Notes: generated from the sequence alone by a model not told the origin. A DNA stretch of 64,000 nucleotides from Acidobacteriota bacterium (GCA_019239425.1 JAFAZX010000032.1:62001-126000); one strand, 5' to 3'. Counted from the stretch's first letter, positions 33,410-46,754 are shown. Numbers and translations are program-made.

Positions 33410-35149
33410 CTACCTTTCTTCCGTCTCCGTCCCGCGGTTCGCGGGGTGCTGGCCGTCGATGGGCTGGTCGGGTTCGCCCGGGCCGATGGTCTGTAACTCC
33501 TCGATGGGCCGGTACTCGTAGGCCTCCCAAGTGACGACGGGCGTGACGAGGAAGTTCTCGGTCGGCGGCGGCGAGGGCGTCCGCCACTCCAGGCCCGTCC
33601 CCGGCCAGGGGTTCGCCGGGGCGAACCGGCCGTAGCGCATCGACCAGATGAAGTAGACGGCCGGGATCAGGAGCCCGATGCCGAGCACGGTCGCGCCGCC
33701 CGTGGACATCACGTGCAAGACCTGCCACATCGGCTCGCCGACCGGGTAGGCGTGGTAGCGCCGCGGCATCCCCATGTAGCCGAGCAGGAATTGCGGGAAG
33801 AAGGTCAGGTTAAACCCGACGAAGACGACCAGCGCCGCAAAGCGCGCCCACCCCTCGGGGTACATGCGCCCCGTGATCTTCGGCCACCAGTTGTGCAGGC
33901 CGCCGAGGTAGCCCATCACGGTGCCGCCCACCATCACGTAGTGGAAGTGCGCGACGACGAAGTAGGTGTCGTGGACGTGGATGTCGAAGCCGAGCGCGGC
34001 GAGGAAGAGCCCCGTCATGCCGCCGATGAGGAAGAGCCCGATGAAGGCGAAGGCGTAGAGCATCGGCGTGTCGTACGAGATCGAGCCCTTGTACATCGTC
34101 GCCGTCCAGTTGAAGACCTTCACCGCGGAGGGGATCGCCACCACGAACGAGATCATCGAGAAGATCATGCCGGCGTAGACCGACTGGCTCGACACGAAGA
34201 GGTGGTGGCCCCAGACCAGGAACCCGAAGACCGCAATCGCCAAACTGGAGAAGGCCACGAACGAGTAGCCGAAGATCGGCTTCCGCGTGTGCGTGGCGAC
34301 CACCTCGGAGATGACGGCCATCGAGGGCAGGATCATGATGTAGACGGCCGGGTGCGAGTAGAACCAGAACATGTGCTGGAAGAGCACGGGGTCGCCGCCG
34401 AGCGCCGGGTCGAAGATGCCGACGTGCGAGAGGCGCTCCAGGGCGAGGAGCAGGATCGTGATGGCGATGACCGGCGTCCCCAGGATCATGATGAGGGCCG
34501 TCGCGTAGTGCGACCAGACGAAGAGCGGCAGGCGGAACCAGGTCATGCCCGGCGCGCGCATCGTGTGGGTCGTGACGATGAAGTTGAGCCCCGTCAAAAT
34601 CGACGAGAACCCGTTGATGAAGATGCCGAGGCCCGCCAGCGTGACGTACGTGTTCGAGAAGTTGGACGAGTAGGGGACGTAGAACGTCCAGCCCGTGTCC
34701 ACGCCGCCGAAGAGCAGCGCGCAGAAGGTGATCAAGCCGCCGGCCATGAAGATGTACCAGCTGAGCAGGTTGATCTTCGGGAAGGCCATGTCCTTCGCGC
34801 CGATCATGAGCGGGATGAGGAAGTTCCCCAGCACGCCCGGGATGGCCGGGATCAGGAAGAAGAAGACCATCATGATCCCGTGGTGCGTGAAGACCTTGTT
34901 GTAGGTGCTCGACTGCATCAGGTCTCCCATCGGCGTCAGCAGCTCCAGCCGGATGGCCCCCGCGTACGCGCCGCCGATGGCGAAGAAGAAGCTCACCGAG
35001 ATCAGGTAGAGGAGGCCGATGCGCTTGTGATCCTTCGTCAGCAGCCAAGACCAGATGCCGTAGTCGGCGTTCAGGTAGTTGACCGTCGGGAAGCGGCTGC
35101 GCCACTCGCGCGTGCCCGTCGCCGCCGCCGCTGTCGTGTTCGTGCTCAT
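33410..35149 (-). CDS. ctaD: cytochrome c oxidase subunit I, A2-type
   Basis: This 579-aa catalytic subunit reduces oxygen to water and pumps protons. It has about 12 membrane helices, the heme ligand segment [11 protein letters not shown], and the CuB site with the His-Tyr pair in YSHPAVY. HH in VWGHHLFV and the heme pair region [16 protein letters not shown] follow. YSHPxV in place of GHPEV marks the A2 subfamily, which lacks the D-channel glutamate in that position. The length is normal. It follows ctaC by 33 bases. Confidence 0.95.
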   Translation of the reverse strand: MSTNTTAAAATGTREWRSRFPTVNYLNADYGIWSWLLTKDHKRIGLLYLISVSFFFAIGGAYAGAIRLELLTPMGDLMQSSTYNKVFTHHGIMMVFFFLIPAIPGVLGNFLIPLMIGAKDMAFPKINLLSWYIFMAGGLITFCALLFGGVDTGWTFYVPYSSNFSNTYVTLAGLGIFINGFSSILTGLNFIVTTHTMRAPGMTWFRLPLFVWSHYATALIMILGTPVIAITILLLALERLSHVGIFDPALGGDPVLFQHMFWFYSHPAVYIMILPSMAVISEVVATHTRKPIFGYSFVAFSSLAIAVFGFLVWGHHLFVSSQSVYAGMIFSMISFVVAIPSAVKVFNWTATMYKGSISYDTPMLYAFAFIGLFLIGGMTGLFLAALGFDIHVHDTYFVVAHFHYVMVGGTVMGYLGGLHNWWPKITGRMYPEGWARFAALVVFVGFNLTFFPQFLLGYMGMPRRYHAYPVGEPMWQVLHVMSTGGATVLGIGLLIPAVYFIWSMRYGRFAPANPWPGTGLEWRTPSPPPTENFLVTPVVTWEAYEYRPIEELQTIGPGEPDQPIDGQHPANRGTETEER

Positions 35150-35182
35150 AAATGCGTCTTCCTTAAAAAACCGCCTTGCGCT

Positions 35183-36340
35183 TCACTGCTGCCGGTTGGC
35201 GTTGCCGGTGTTGCCGCCGCCCGCGGGCGGCGCCTGCGGCGCGGGGTTCCCCTGCCGCACGTCGCTCGGGTGGAGCGGGTTCGAGCGCTGCTGCTGCGGC
35301 GGGACGCCGCCCGTCGTCGGCCCCGAAGTCGTCTGCGCGCCCGCGGCCGCGCCGCCCTGCTGCTGCCCCGCGGGCGCGAGCGAGCGGATGTAGGCGACGA
35401 GCTGGAGCACCTGCTCCTCGGAGACCTGCCCCTGGAAGGTCGGCATGATGTTCTGGAAGCCGGCCGCGATCTTCGCCTGCGGGTTCAGGATCGACTCGCG
35501 GATGTAGCCCTCGTCCACGGTGACCGCGCCGTCGCCCTCGATCTGCTGCTGCTTGCCGAAGATGCCGTAGAGCGTCGGCCCGAGCCCCTGCTGCCCGCCG
35601 GCCTCGACCTGGTGGCACGAGGCGCAGCCGCGCTGCTGGAAGAGCTTCTGCCCCTGCGAGGCGGCCGACTCCGTCCCCGTCCCGCCCGCGAGCCACTGTT
35701 GGTAGGCCGCCTGATCCATCACGTAGATGTACCCGCCCATCCCCGAGTGGTTCGTGCCGCAGTACTCGGCGCAGAAGAGGTAGAACTTGCCGGTCTTCGT
35801 CGCCTCGAACCACGTCTGCAGGTAGCGGCCGGGCACCACGTCCTGCTTGATGCGGAAGGCCGGGACGTAGAAGCTGTGGATGACGTCCTCGGTCGTCATC
35901 GTCAGCTTGACGCGGGCGCCGACCGGCACGTGCAGCTCGTTGATCTCGCGCTGCCCCGTCTGGTGCTGGAACTTCCACATCCACTGCTTGCCGACGACGT
36001 AGACCTCCATCGCCTGCTGCGGCGCGCGGTACGCCTTGAAGAAGATCGAAGCGCCCCAGACGAAGATGGTCATGGCGATCATGAGCGGGATGATCGTCCA
36101 CGTCAGCTCCAGCACCATCGAGCCCGCGATGGGGCGCGGCAGCTCGGCCGCCTGCCGCCGGCGGTACTTGACGGCGAAGAAGATGATGGCCGCCGAGATG
36201 AGCAGCGTGAAGAAGGCCGTCAGCGTCACGAGGTAGACGTACAGGGCGTCCACGTGCGGCGCGAACGTCGAGGCCTGCTCGGGCGAGAACGGCACGGGCA
36301 GGCTTATGTTCGGTATGGGTATCGACTGCATCAGGTTCAC
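35183..36340 (-). CDS. ctaC: cytochrome c oxidase subunit II fused to cytochrome c (caa3 type)
   Basis: This 385-aa protein has two N-terminal membrane helices (about residues 40-60 and 85-105) and a cupredoxin domain. The CuA ligands are in FCAEYCGTNHSGM. A C-terminal cytochrome c domain follows (about 230-330) with GCASCHQ as heme site and a Met ligand in IMPTFQ. A Pro/Gln/Gly-rich tail ends it. It takes electrons to CuA and then to heme a. The fused heme means that the enzyme may accept electrons directly from alternative complex III. AQQQ-type tails are likely disordered. Confidence 0.94.
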   Translation of the reverse strand: MNLMQSIPIPNISLPVPFSPEQASTFAPHVDALYVYLVTLTAFFTLLISAAIIFFAVKYRRRQAAELPRPIAGSMVLELTWTIIPLMIAMTIFVWGASIFFKAYRAPQQAMEVYVVGKQWMWKFQHQTGQREINELHVPVGARVKLTMTTEDVIHSFYVPAFRIKQDVVPGRYLQTWFEATKTGKFYLFCAEYCGTNHSGMGGYIYVMDQAAYQQWLAGGTGTESAASQGQKLFQQRGCASCHQVEAGGQQGLGPTLYGIFGKQQQIEGDGAVTVDEGYIRESILNPQAKIAAGFQNIMPTFQGQVSEEQVLQLVAYIRSLAPAGQQQGGAAAGAQTTSGPTTGGVPPQQQRSNPLHPSDVRQGNPAPQAPPAGGGNTGNANRQQ

Positions 36341-36397
36341 ACGGACTCCCCTTCCCCCGAAGGGTCGGTACTCTCCGGCGGCGCGCCCTCTAAAGCA

Positions 36398-37312
36398 TCA
36401 GGCGCGCCCGCCGACGCTCAACTCTTCCTCCCAAGCCTCCTCCCGCCGCCGCGTCACGCGCCGCAGGTAGAGGATGAACGCGACGAGGCCGAGGACGGTC
36501 AGCACGCCCGCCACGCGCATGATCCCCATCACCGGCGCGAAGCGCCCCGCCGCCGGGTCGTAGTGGTAGCAGTAGAGCAGCAGCGCGTCCACCGGCGACC
36601 CGACCTTCCCTGCGGACGCCTCGACGAACGCGAGGCGCAGGTCGACCGGCGCGTAGTCGATGCCGTAGAAGTAGTGCGAGAGTTTCCCCTGCGGCGTCGC
36701 CACCATCAAAGCCGAGGCGTGCGCGAACTGCTGCGACTGCTCGTCCCACGCGTAGTGGAAGCCGACCGCGTCGGCCAAAGCCCTGACCGAAGCCTCGTCG
36801 CCGGTCAGGAAGTGCCAGCCCCCGGCCGCGCCCTCGCGCTTGTAGCGGTTGAGGTAGGTCTCCTTCTTCCGCGCGGCCAGCTCCGGCCCCTCGCGCGGGT
36901 CGAAGCTGACGGTGACGACCTCGAACTCCTTGCCCGCCGTGAACTGGAGGCCCTGGAAGGCCCCGACCGCGCCGTTCAAAACCTGGTTGCAGAGCATCGG
37001 GCACTCGTAGTAGACGAGCGTGAGCGCGACCGGCTTGCCCTTCGCGAAGTATTCCGCGAGCCGCACCTCGCGCCCCGCCTCGTCGCGGAACTTGAGGTCG
37101 AGCGGTATCTGGCTCCCGAGCTTCTGCTCGATGTTGACCTGCTTCAAGACCTCGTTCGACTTGCCCGTCGGCACTGGCCCCACCGGCGGCTGCGCGTACT
37201 GCGCGTGTGCAGTAGGCAGTAGGCAGTAGGCAGTAAGCAGTAATAGACCGACCGCCGACACCGCGCGCCTCACGAACTCGCCCTTGAAATTGCTTCTCAC
37301 CAAAACTCTCAC
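36398..37312 (-). CDS. SCO1/SenC-type copper chaperone with repeat-derived signal peptide
   Basis: This 304-aa protein should deliver copper to CuA of subunit II. The thioredoxin-like SCO domain (about residues 60-230) has the CxxxC copper site in YECPMLCNQ and a His in KLSHYFYG. One C-terminal membrane helix (about 262-286) follows. The signal peptide core (LLLLTAYCLLPTAHA, about residues 22-36) is encoded by a family A repeat arm at 37209-37242. Possible starts are GTG 37312 and GTG 37300. The second has better spacing to GAGAG, so the first is not certain. Confidence 0.88.
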   Translation of the reverse strand: MRVLVRSNFKGEFVRRAVSAVGLLLLTAYCLLPTAHAQYAQPPVGPVPTGKSNEVLKQVNIEQKLGSQIPLDLKFRDEAGREVRLAEYFAKGKPVALTLVYYECPMLCNQVLNGAVGAFQGLQFTAGKEFEVVTVSFDPREGPELAARKKETYLNRYKREGAAGGWHFLTGDEASVRALADAVGFHYAWDEQSQQFAHASALMVATPQGKLSHYFYGIDYAPVDLRLAFVEASAGKVGSPVDALLLYCYHYDPAAGRFAPVMGIMRVAGVLTVLGLVAFILYLRRVTRRREEAWEEELSVGGRA

Positions 37313-37352
37313 TTCCTAACAACTGCCTACCGCCGCCTGCCTACTGCCTACT
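37209..37352. repeat. family A repeat spanning the start of the SCO gene
   Basis: Four AGTAGGC-type heptads (37209-37242) face the complementary arm (37320-37352) across about 77 bases. The first arm lies inside the SCO reading frame and encodes the signal peptide core. The second arm carries the TAG stop of the upstream 205-aa gene. Confidence 0.88.
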
Positions 37353-37965
37353 GATGTTTCTGCTCCGGCTGCTGGCCGGAGCTGGACTCGGCCGGCGTCT
37401 GCTCCTTCGGCGCCGGGTTGGCCGGCTGCGGCCCGGCCGCGGGCGCGGGGCCTTGCGGCGACGCCGGCTGCGGCTTGGCGTGGCGCTCCAGGTAGAGGTC
37501 GATGGCGCGCTCGACGGGGATGCGCGCGGTGCCGGCCTGCTCGTCGGCCCAGCCGTAGTTCTTCAGCTCGCGCTGCCACTGCTCGTTGACCAGCAGGTAC
37601 TCCGACCACGGCTGCGGGACGTAGTTCGACTGCGTGCCGTAGGAGAGGTCGCGCCGGTGGCCGTCGACCTCGACCGACCAGCGCGGCGCGAGCTGCAGGC
37701 GCGGCTCGGGCGGCAGGCGCTCGTCCCCCTGCCGCGCCAGCGGCGACGCCGCCAGCTCCTGCGACTCCTCGCGCCCCTTGAAGAACTGGAACATCAGGTA
37801 CATCGAGAGGCAGACGATGATGGTGAAGAACGTCAGCCCGCCGACGAACCACAGCAGCGGGCGCACCGCCACGTCCGACTCCTCGTGCGCCACGTCCGGG
37901 TTCGTGATGTAAGACACGTCCGGCGTCTCGTGAATGCTGTCCCGTCTGAACTTGCCGTGAGCCAT
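37348..37965 (-). CDS. membrane-anchored protein of the act/cta cluster
   Basis: This 205-aa protein has a short cytoplasmic N-terminus, one membrane helix (about residues 37-62, LLWFVGGLTFFTIIVCLSMYL) and a periplasmic part. The segment around residues 95-160 (YVPQPWSEYLLVNEQWQRELKNYGW and IPVERAIDLYLE) looks folded. The tail is rich in Pro, Ala and Gln. It sits between actF and the SCO gene, so it may be an assembly factor or accessory subunit of the complex III/caa3 pair. I know no named family. Its TAG stop comes from the family A repeat. Confidence 0.75.
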   Translation of the reverse strand: MAHGKFRRDSIHETPDVSYITNPDVAHEESDVAVRPLLWFVGGLTFFTIIVCLSMYLMFQFFKGREESQELAASPLARQGDERLPPEPRLQLAPRWSVEVDGHRRDLSYGTQSNYVPQPWSEYLLVNEQWQRELKNYGWADEQAGTARIPVERAIDLYLERHAKPQPASPQGPAPAAGPQPANPAPKEQTPAESSSGQQPEQKHQ

Positions 37966-37975
37966 TGCAACCTCG

Positions 37976-38049
37976 GTAAATGGTTAATGGTAAATAGTGA
38001 ATGGTGAAAAGCAGTTTCTATTTACTATGCACCATTCACTATTTACTAC
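37976..38049. repeat. family B inverted repeat
   Basis: Heptad arms (37976-38009 and 38018-38049) with an 8-base loop lie between actF and the 205-aa gene. Confidence 0.85.
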
Positions 38050-38050
38050 C

Positions 38051-39340
38051 TCAGTGGTGTCCCTCCGCCGGGGCGATGGCCTGCTCGAGGTCGCGCTCGC
38101 CGAGCGGGAGCAGCGGGCGGCTGCTGAGCTGCCCGAAGTAGTACCAGAGCCAGATGCCGCCGAGGCCGAGGGCCATCGCGAACATCGGCAGGAAGCTGCG
38201 CGCGAGGTCGGACGTGTGCCAGTCGGGCTCGCCGCCCTGGTGCACCGACGGCGCGAAGAAGAAGACCAAATCCACCAAGCGCATGAAGATCATCAGCAGC
38301 GCGATGCGCCTTAAGGAGCGCGGCTTGCGCTTGCGCGCCCGCGAGAGCAGCAGCACGAAGGGCAGCGCGAAGTGGAAGAGGATGATCATCAGCCCGACGA
38401 ACTGCCACCCGCCGCGCAGCCGCCGCAGGTAGAACGGTATCTCCTCCGGCAAATTCCCCGCCCACGTGATGAGGAACTGCGAGAAGGCGAAGTAGGCGTA
38501 GAGCATCACGAGCGCCAGCAGCAGCTTGCCCCAGTCGTGGAAGTGGAGCGGCTGGTAGGCGTGCGCCATCGGCTCGCGCGAGCCCAGGTAAGTCGCGACC
38601 GTGATCACGAAGGCCAGGGCCGAGAGGCCCCACCCGGCCATGATGATGAGGCCGTAGATGGTCGAGAACCAGTGCGGCTCCAGGGACATGCCCCAGTCGA
38701 TGGCCGCGAACGTCACCGTCAGGCCGAAGAGCAGGATGCCCGGCCCCGAGATGTCCTGCATCCTGCGCCGGAGGCGCGGGTCGGCCGTCTTGTCCTGCTG
38801 CGCCGACCACTTGCTCAGGACGTAGGCGAAGGCGAACCAGATGGCGAAGTAGACGACCGCGCGGACGATGAAGAAGGGCGGGTTCAGGTACGTGCGCTTG
38901 TGCGTGAGCGCCTCGTCGCCCGCGACGACGGCCGGGTCAGACCACTCGTAGACCGAGACGGCGTGGCCGCCCGCGTGCCCCGCGCCGTGGTCGTGCACGT
39001 AGAGCGAGACGACGACCGGGATGAAGAGCACCGCGCAGAGCGGGATGCAGCGCGTGGCCGCCTCGAAGAGGCGGCGGCTCGTAATGGCCCACGCGCCGCC
39101 CGTCATGTGGCCGAGGCAGAGCCAGGCGAGACTGCCGACCGAGACGCCCGTCACGAAGAAGAAGCCGACGAGGTACGAGCGCAGGACGTGGACGAGCCCG
39201 CCGTAGCCCGCGGTCTGCCCCATCAGGAAGGCGAGCACCGCGCCGATGACGAGGAAGACCACGCCGACGAGCAGCGCGCGCATGCGGTAGCGGCCGAGGT
39301 CGGCTGGGGCGTCGAATGTGTGTGTGTGGGTCGCTTCCAT
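38051..39340 (-). CDS. actF: alternative complex III subunit ActF
   Basis: This 429-aa protein is a polytopic membrane subunit with about 10 helices. Typical ActF stretches are LVGFFFVTGVSVGSLAWLCLGHMTGGAW, PPFFIVRAVVYFAIWFAFAYVL and FAAIDWGMSLEPHWFSTIYGL. ActF is a homologue of ActC and part of the quinol-oxidising membrane core. It ends in a cytoplasmic tail. The start ATG lies 1 base after the actE stop, so the two are co-translated. Confidence 0.92.
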   Translation of the reverse strand: MEATHTHTFDAPADLGRYRMRALLVGVVFLVIGAVLAFLMGQTAGYGGLVHVLRSYLVGFFFVTGVSVGSLAWLCLGHMTGGAWAITSRRLFEAATRCIPLCAVLFIPVVVSLYVHDHGAGHAGGHAVSVYEWSDPAVVAGDEALTHKRTYLNPPFFIVRAVVYFAIWFAFAYVLSKWSAQQDKTADPRLRRRMQDISGPGILLFGLTVTFAAIDWGMSLEPHWFSTIYGLIIMAGWGLSALAFVITVATYLGSREPMAHAYQPLHFHDWGKLLLALVMLYAYFAFSQFLITWAGNLPEEIPFYLRRLRGGWQFVGLMIILFHFALPFVLLLSRARKRKPRSLRRIALLMIFMRLVDLVFFFAPSVHQGGEPDWHTSDLARSFLPMFAMALGLGGIWLWYYFGQLSSRPLLPLGERDLEQAIAPAEGHH

Positions 39341-39341
39341 C

Positions 39342-40160
39342 CTAGTGCTGCTCCCCCCCGCGCTGCGACTGCAGGGGCGTGCCGCCCTCGCCGTGCTCGC
39401 CGGCCGGCGCCTGCGCGGCCGTCCGCACCTTGTTCTGCTCGTCGGGCGACAGCTCGTCCAACTTCAGCCGGCGGCTGAGCTGGAGCGCGCGCACGTACGC
39501 GATGATCTTCCAGCGGTCTTCCGCGGGGATCTGCGCCGCGTAGTCGGGCATCGCGCCCCAGCCGTTCGTGATGACGTCGAAGAAGTGCGACGCGGGCGTG
39601 CGGTTCTCCTGCAGGCGGTCGTCGTAGAAGGAGGGCGGCTTCTGGTAGCCGCGCCGGACGATCATGCCGTCGCCCTCGCCCGTCATGCCGTGGCAGGCCG
39701 TGCAGTAAATCTGGAAGCGCTCGCGCCCGCGCTCCAACGCGGCCTTGTCGATCTGAACCGGGAACTGGTCGGCCTCGCCCGTGGCCGTCGTCGCGGCCGC
39801 GCCCGTCGCGCCGGGCGTGGCGCCGCTCGGGAGGGTGGCGCGCACCAACGCGCCCGCCTGAGCGCCCGAAGCCTTGCCCGTGTTGAAGTAGTCCTCGCGG
39901 TCGCGGTAAGCGCCGGCCCCGCCCGGCTGGCGCGGCACCGTCCCCTCGACGTTCGCGCGCGAGGAGGCGCCGTCGGGGAAGAATTTCTTGTCGCCCGCCT
40001 CGTAGTACTCGTACCGCGGCTGATCCTGCATGTCCATGCGGCAGCCCGCAAACAGTAGGCAGTAGGCGGTAGGCAGTAGGCAGCAGAAGACAACGCGCCG
40101 CCATGAGCGCAACTGCCTACCGCCTACTGCCGTCTGCCTGCTGTTTTCAGTGTTCGACAT
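39342..40160 (-). CDS. actE: alternative complex III subunit ActE, cytochrome c lipoprotein
   Basis: This protein of up to 272 aa carries one c-type heme site, C153-x2-C156-H157 (IYCTACHG), with GAMPDYAAQIP supplying a likely Met ligand. It is a lipoprotein (LFAGC, lipid Cys 40). The signal peptide and all preceding residues come from a family A repeat: its two arms code residues 6-17 and 26-37. The start may be ATG 40160, overlapping actD by 14 bases, or TTG 40112, which gives a compact leader MRSWRRVVFCCLLP. ActE passes electrons from the complex toward the oxidase. Confidence 0.9.
   Translation of the reverse strand: MSNTENSRQTAVGGRQLRSWRRVVFCCLLPTAYCLLFAGCRMDMQDQPRYEYYEAGDKKFFPDGASSRANVEGTVPRQPGGAGAYRDREDYFNTGKASGAQAGALVRATLPSGATPGATGAAATTATGEADQFPVQIDKAALERGRERFQIYCTACHGMTGEGDGMIVRRGYQKPPSFYDDRLQENRTPASHFFDVITNGWGAMPDYAAQIPAEDRWKIIAYVRALQLSRRLKLDELSPDEQNKVRTAAQAPAGEHGEGGTPLQSQRGGEQH
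40053..40143. repeat. family A repeat forming the 5' end of actE
   Basis: Arms of about 30 bases (40053-40082 and 40112-40143) with a 29-base loop lie wholly inside the actE reading frame. The loop encodes the basic n-region and the distal arm encodes the hydrophobic core of the signal peptide. Confidence 0.88.
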
Positions 40161-40698
40161 CTGTCACCTCACGCGCGTTGAGCGTGCGGAGGAACTCCGC
40201 CGTGCGCTCGCGGTCGAACTGGGGGTCGGTCGATTCGATCAGCACGAAGAAGCGGTCGCGCGAGGCGAGCGCGAAGTTCGGCGCGTTGAAGACCGGGTGG
40301 TACGGCTCGGGCAGGCCGTTCAGCGCGAGCATCCCGAAGACGGCGAAGAGCGCCGCCCCCAAGACCGTGCACTCGAAGGTCACGGGGATGAAGGCCGGCC
40401 AGCTGTAGAGCGGCTTGCCGCCGACGTTGATCGGGTAGTAGATGGTGTGCAGGTAGACCTGGAGCAGGAACCCGCCCACCCCGCCGAGGATGCCGCCGAT
40501 GAGCACGAGGAGCGGCATCTTCGTCTTATGCGCGTGGATGGCCTCGGACAGCTCCTCGACCGGGTAGGGCGAGAAGGCGTCCACGCGCCGGTAGCCCTCC
40601 TCGTGGACGCGGTGCGCCGCGGCCACCGCGTCCGAGGGGTTGTCGAACTCGGCCATCAGCCCGTAGGTCGCCGGCCGGACTTTGCGCTTCCCAGCCAT
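40147..40698 (-). CDS. actD: alternative complex III subunit ActD (DUF3341)
   Basis: This 183-aa protein has a cytoplasmic domain with GLMAEFDNPSDAVAAAHRVHEEGYRRVDAFSPYPVEEL. Two membrane helices follow (about residues 62-82 and 103-125) and then a C-terminal cytoplasmic part with FVLIESTDP. The family is DUF3341, the ActD subunit, which binds the membrane core of the complex. It overlaps actE by 14 bases and follows actC directly. Confidence 0.93.
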   Translation of the reverse strand: MAGKRKVRPATYGLMAEFDNPSDAVAAAHRVHEEGYRRVDAFSPYPVEELSEAIHAHKTKMPLLVLIGGILGGVGGFLLQVYLHTIYYPINVGGKPLYSWPAFIPVTFECTVLGAALFAVFGMLALNGLPEPYHPVFNAPNFALASRDRFFVLIESTDPQFDRERTAEFLRTLNAREVTDVEH

Positions 40699-42090
40699 TT
40701 ACGCCTCCTCCTTAATCTGCGCCTCGGGCACCATCGTCCGCATCTCGAAGATGGAGATGACGGGCAGGAACCGCAGGAAGAGGAACATCAGGAAGAAGAA
40801 GAACCCGATGGTGCCGAAGAACATCGTGAAGTCGAAGATGGTCGGCCGGTACATGCCCCACGACGAGGGCAGGAAGTCGCGGTGGAGGCTGATCGGGATG
40901 ATGACGAAGCGCTCCAGCCACATGCCGACGTTGACGAACATCGCGACCACGAAGAGCATGACGTTCGAATGTCTCACCCGCCTGATCCAGACGATCTGCG
41001 GCACGAGGACGTTGCAGAGGATGAGCAGCCAGTAGAAGAGCGCGTACGGCCCGAAGAAGCGGTTCCGCATCATGAACTCTTCGTACGTGTTCGCGCTGTA
41101 CCACGCCGTCCACGTCTCCATCATGTAGCCGTAGCCGACCAGCAGCCCCGTCGCCAGCATGACCTTGGCGGAGTTCCGCAGGTGGCGCTCGGTGATGAAG
41201 TCTTCGAGCCCGTAGAATTTTCTTAGAGGGATGACGAGCGTCAAGACCATCGCGAAGCCCGCGTAGATGGCGCCCGCGACGAAGTAGGGCGGGAAGATCG
41301 TCGCGTGCCAGCCCGGGATGATGCCGATGGCGAAGTCGAAGCTGACGATGGTGTGGACGGAGAGCACGAGCGGCGTCGAGATGCCCGCGAGCAGCAGGTA
41401 GACCACCTCGTAGCGCGCCCAGTGGCGCGCGCTCCCGCGCCACCCCAAGCTCGCCATGCCGTAGACGATCTGCCCGAAGCGGCTCCGCGCCCTGTCTCTA
41501 AGAGTAGCCAGGTCGGGGATGAGCCCCGTGTACCAGAAGAGCGCCGAGACGGTGGCGTAGGTCGAGACCGCGAACACGTCCCACATCAGAGGGCTGCGGA
41601 ACTGCGGCTGGATGCCCATCGTGTTCGGGTAGGGGAAGAGCCAGTACGCGAGCCACGGCCTCCCCGTGTGCAGGAGCGGGAACAGGCCCGCGCAGGCCAC
41701 GGCGAAGAGCGTCATCGCCTCCGCGAAGCGGTTAATCGAAGTCCGCCACGTCTGCCTGAGCAGCAGGAGGATCGCCGAGATGAGCGTGCCGGCGTGGCCG
41801 ATGCCGATCCACCAGACAAAGTTGATGATGTCGAAGGCCCAGCCCACCGGCTGGTTGTTGCCCCAGATGCCGATGCCCGTCAGCACGAGGTAGGTGATCG
41901 TGCCCATCAGCATGTTCGCCAGCATGAAGGAGACGGCGAGGCCGATCCACCACGCGACGGGCGTCCGCTTGCGCAGGACGATGGAGCTGATCTTGTCCGT
42001 CACCGTCCCGAACGTGTGGCCGGGCTCGATGACGACGGGCGTGGTGTGTATGCCCACGTCCTCGCGCTCGTAATCGTATCTCTCTGACAT
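40699..42090 (-). CDS. actC: alternative complex III subunit ActC (NrfD/PsrC-like)
   Basis: This 463-aa membrane protein has about ten helices and is related to NrfD/PsrC. Visible pieces are [53 protein letters not shown] and [25 protein letters not shown]. It holds the quinol-binding site that feeds electrons to the iron-sulfur chain of ActB. The gene starts 9 bases after actB ends and abuts actD, with the same order as in known actABCDEF loci. Confidence 0.94.
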   Translation of the reverse strand: MSERYDYEREDVGIHTTPVVIEPGHTFGTVTDKISSIVLRKRTPVAWWIGLAVSFMLANMLMGTITYLVLTGIGIWGNNQPVGWAFDIINFVWWIGIGHAGTLISAILLLLRQTWRTSINRFAEAMTLFAVACAGLFPLLHTGRPWLAYWLFPYPNTMGIQPQFRSPLMWDVFAVSTYATVSALFWYTGLIPDLATLRDRARSRFGQIVYGMASLGWRGSARHWARYEVVYLLLAGISTPLVLSVHTIVSFDFAIGIIPGWHATIFPPYFVAGAIYAGFAMVLTLVIPLRKFYGLEDFITERHLRNSAKVMLATGLLVGYGYMMETWTAWYSANTYEEFMMRNRFFGPYALFYWLLILCNVLVPQIVWIRRVRHSNVMLFVVAMFVNVGMWLERFVIIPISLHRDFLPSSWGMYRPTIFDFTMFFGTIGFFFFLMFLFLRFLPVISIFEMRTMVPEAQIKEEA

Positions 42091-42099
42091 AGGGCCTTC

Positions 42100-45609
<3,510 letters not shown>

Positions 45610-45627
45610 CTGCCTATCCTGAGCGGT

Positions 45628-46335
45628 CTATCTGTGACACGTCGAGCAGCTCGTGATCGTGGCCGCGTCGCGGACGCGGTACTCGCGCTTCAAGTCCCGC
45701 CCGAGCTTGCGCCGCTCTTCCGACAGGTTCTCGGCGAGGCGGTTCTCGGCGTTGGACGTCACGCCCGGGTCGTCGATGTTCCAGTGCATGTCGGTGATCT
45801 TGTCCTTCGGCCTGAGGTACCGCTCGGGCTCGCGGTGGCAGGCGAGGCACCACTCCATCTGGAGCGAGGCCGACTGGTAGATGGCCGGCATCGTGTCCAC
45901 GCGCCCGTGGCACGAGGCGCAGCCCACGCCCTTGTTGACGTGGATGGAGTGGTTGAAGTAGACGAAGTCGGGCAGGTCGTGGACGCGCGCCCACTCGATG
46001 GGCTTATTGTCCTTGTAGCTGGTGCGGACGATCTCGAGGTACGGGCTCTCGTTCCAGATCTGCGAGTGGCAGTTCATGCAGGTCTTGGTCGGGGGCATGC
46101 CCGCGGTGTTCGAGACTTCGACCGAGGTGTGGCAGTAGCGGCAGTCGATGCCGTCGTCGCCGACGTGGTGCTTGTGCGAGAACTGGACGGGCTGCTGCAC
46201 CTCGATGAACTGGCCCGTGTTGTAGGAGGAGCGGTTGATCTCGGCGAGCACCCAGAGCGAGGCGGCAACGAGGAAGATGCCGCCGAAGATGCTGACCTTG
46301 GCGATGGTGTTGGTGCTGTGGTGGAAAATCTGCAT
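45628..46335 (-). CDS. actA: alternative complex III subunit ActA, pentaheme cytochrome c
   Basis: This 235-aa protein has an N-terminal membrane anchor (about residues 12-32) and five CxxCH heme motifs: CRYCH, CMNCH, CASCH, CLACH and CSTCH. These form the periplasmic wire of the complex. It is the first gene of the act/cta cluster on the minus strand. The long GC-rich region upstream probably holds the promoter of the whole 12-gene unit. Length and heme count match known ActA proteins. Confidence 0.94.
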   Translation of the reverse strand: MQIFHHSTNTIAKVSIFGGIFLVAASLWVLAEINRSSYNTGQFIEVQQPVQFSHKHHVGDDGIDCRYCHTSVEVSNTAGMPPTKTCMNCHSQIWNESPYLEIVRTSYKDNKPIEWARVHDLPDFVYFNHSIHVNKGVGCASCHGRVDTMPAIYQSASLQMEWCLACHREPERYLRPKDKITDMHWNIDDPGVTSNAENRLAENLSEERRKLGRDLKREYRVRDAATITSCSTCHR

Positions 46336-46754
46336 GCTCTTCCCCGACCGTCTTGTGACTTCTGGAACTAGGCCGGCGGGACTGACCTGACAACCCTTCC
46401 GACCCGGCCGGGCGCTTGCGCGCGCCCCGGCGCCGCGGGGAGAGACGCCCTGTAGTCCCCCGCGCGCGCCCTTGCGAAGGGCGCGCCTTGCGGGGCCGGC
46501 GCCTGCGGCCTTCCGTCCGACCGAGGGAAAGCGCGCTTCCGCGAAAGCCTTGTTGGCTACACCACCAATATTAAGAACTGCTTGGGTGCCTTAGTGATAC
46601 TACTTTTTTCCCCGCCGGGCAAGCGCGAACTAAAACTTTGGATATGAAACTTACCCCCCGCCGCGCATTAAGAAATCTAATAAGCCGCGCCTGAGAGGGA
46701 GCCGGCCCCACCTCCCCGAACCGCCGGCCCCTCCACAGCCTCCCCTTCTTAACC
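46336..46754. other. long intergenic region before the act operon
   Basis: No gene is visible here. A perfect 10-bp hairpin with a 3-base loop lies at 46464-46486 inside a very GC-rich stretch (46420-46510) that would be the leader of the act transcript. On the minus strand TTGCCC, 17 bases and TATCAC (around 46595-46625) form a weak promoter candidate, which I do not rate above chance. Short AT-rich stretches lie at 46560-46600 and 46640-46690. Confidence 0.45.

Noticed and set aside
33713..37222. 1169-codon frame antisense to the cta genes
   Set aside because: It is an antisense shadow of ctaD, ctaC and the SCO gene, with an Arg/His/Asp-rich composition typical of the complement of GC-rich genes.
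46595..46625. sigma-70 promoter for the act operon (TTGCCC, 17 bases, TATCAC on the minus strand)
   Set aside because: Both hexamers are poor matches and the position relative to actA leaves a leader of about 260 bases. It is mentioned only in the intergenic entry.
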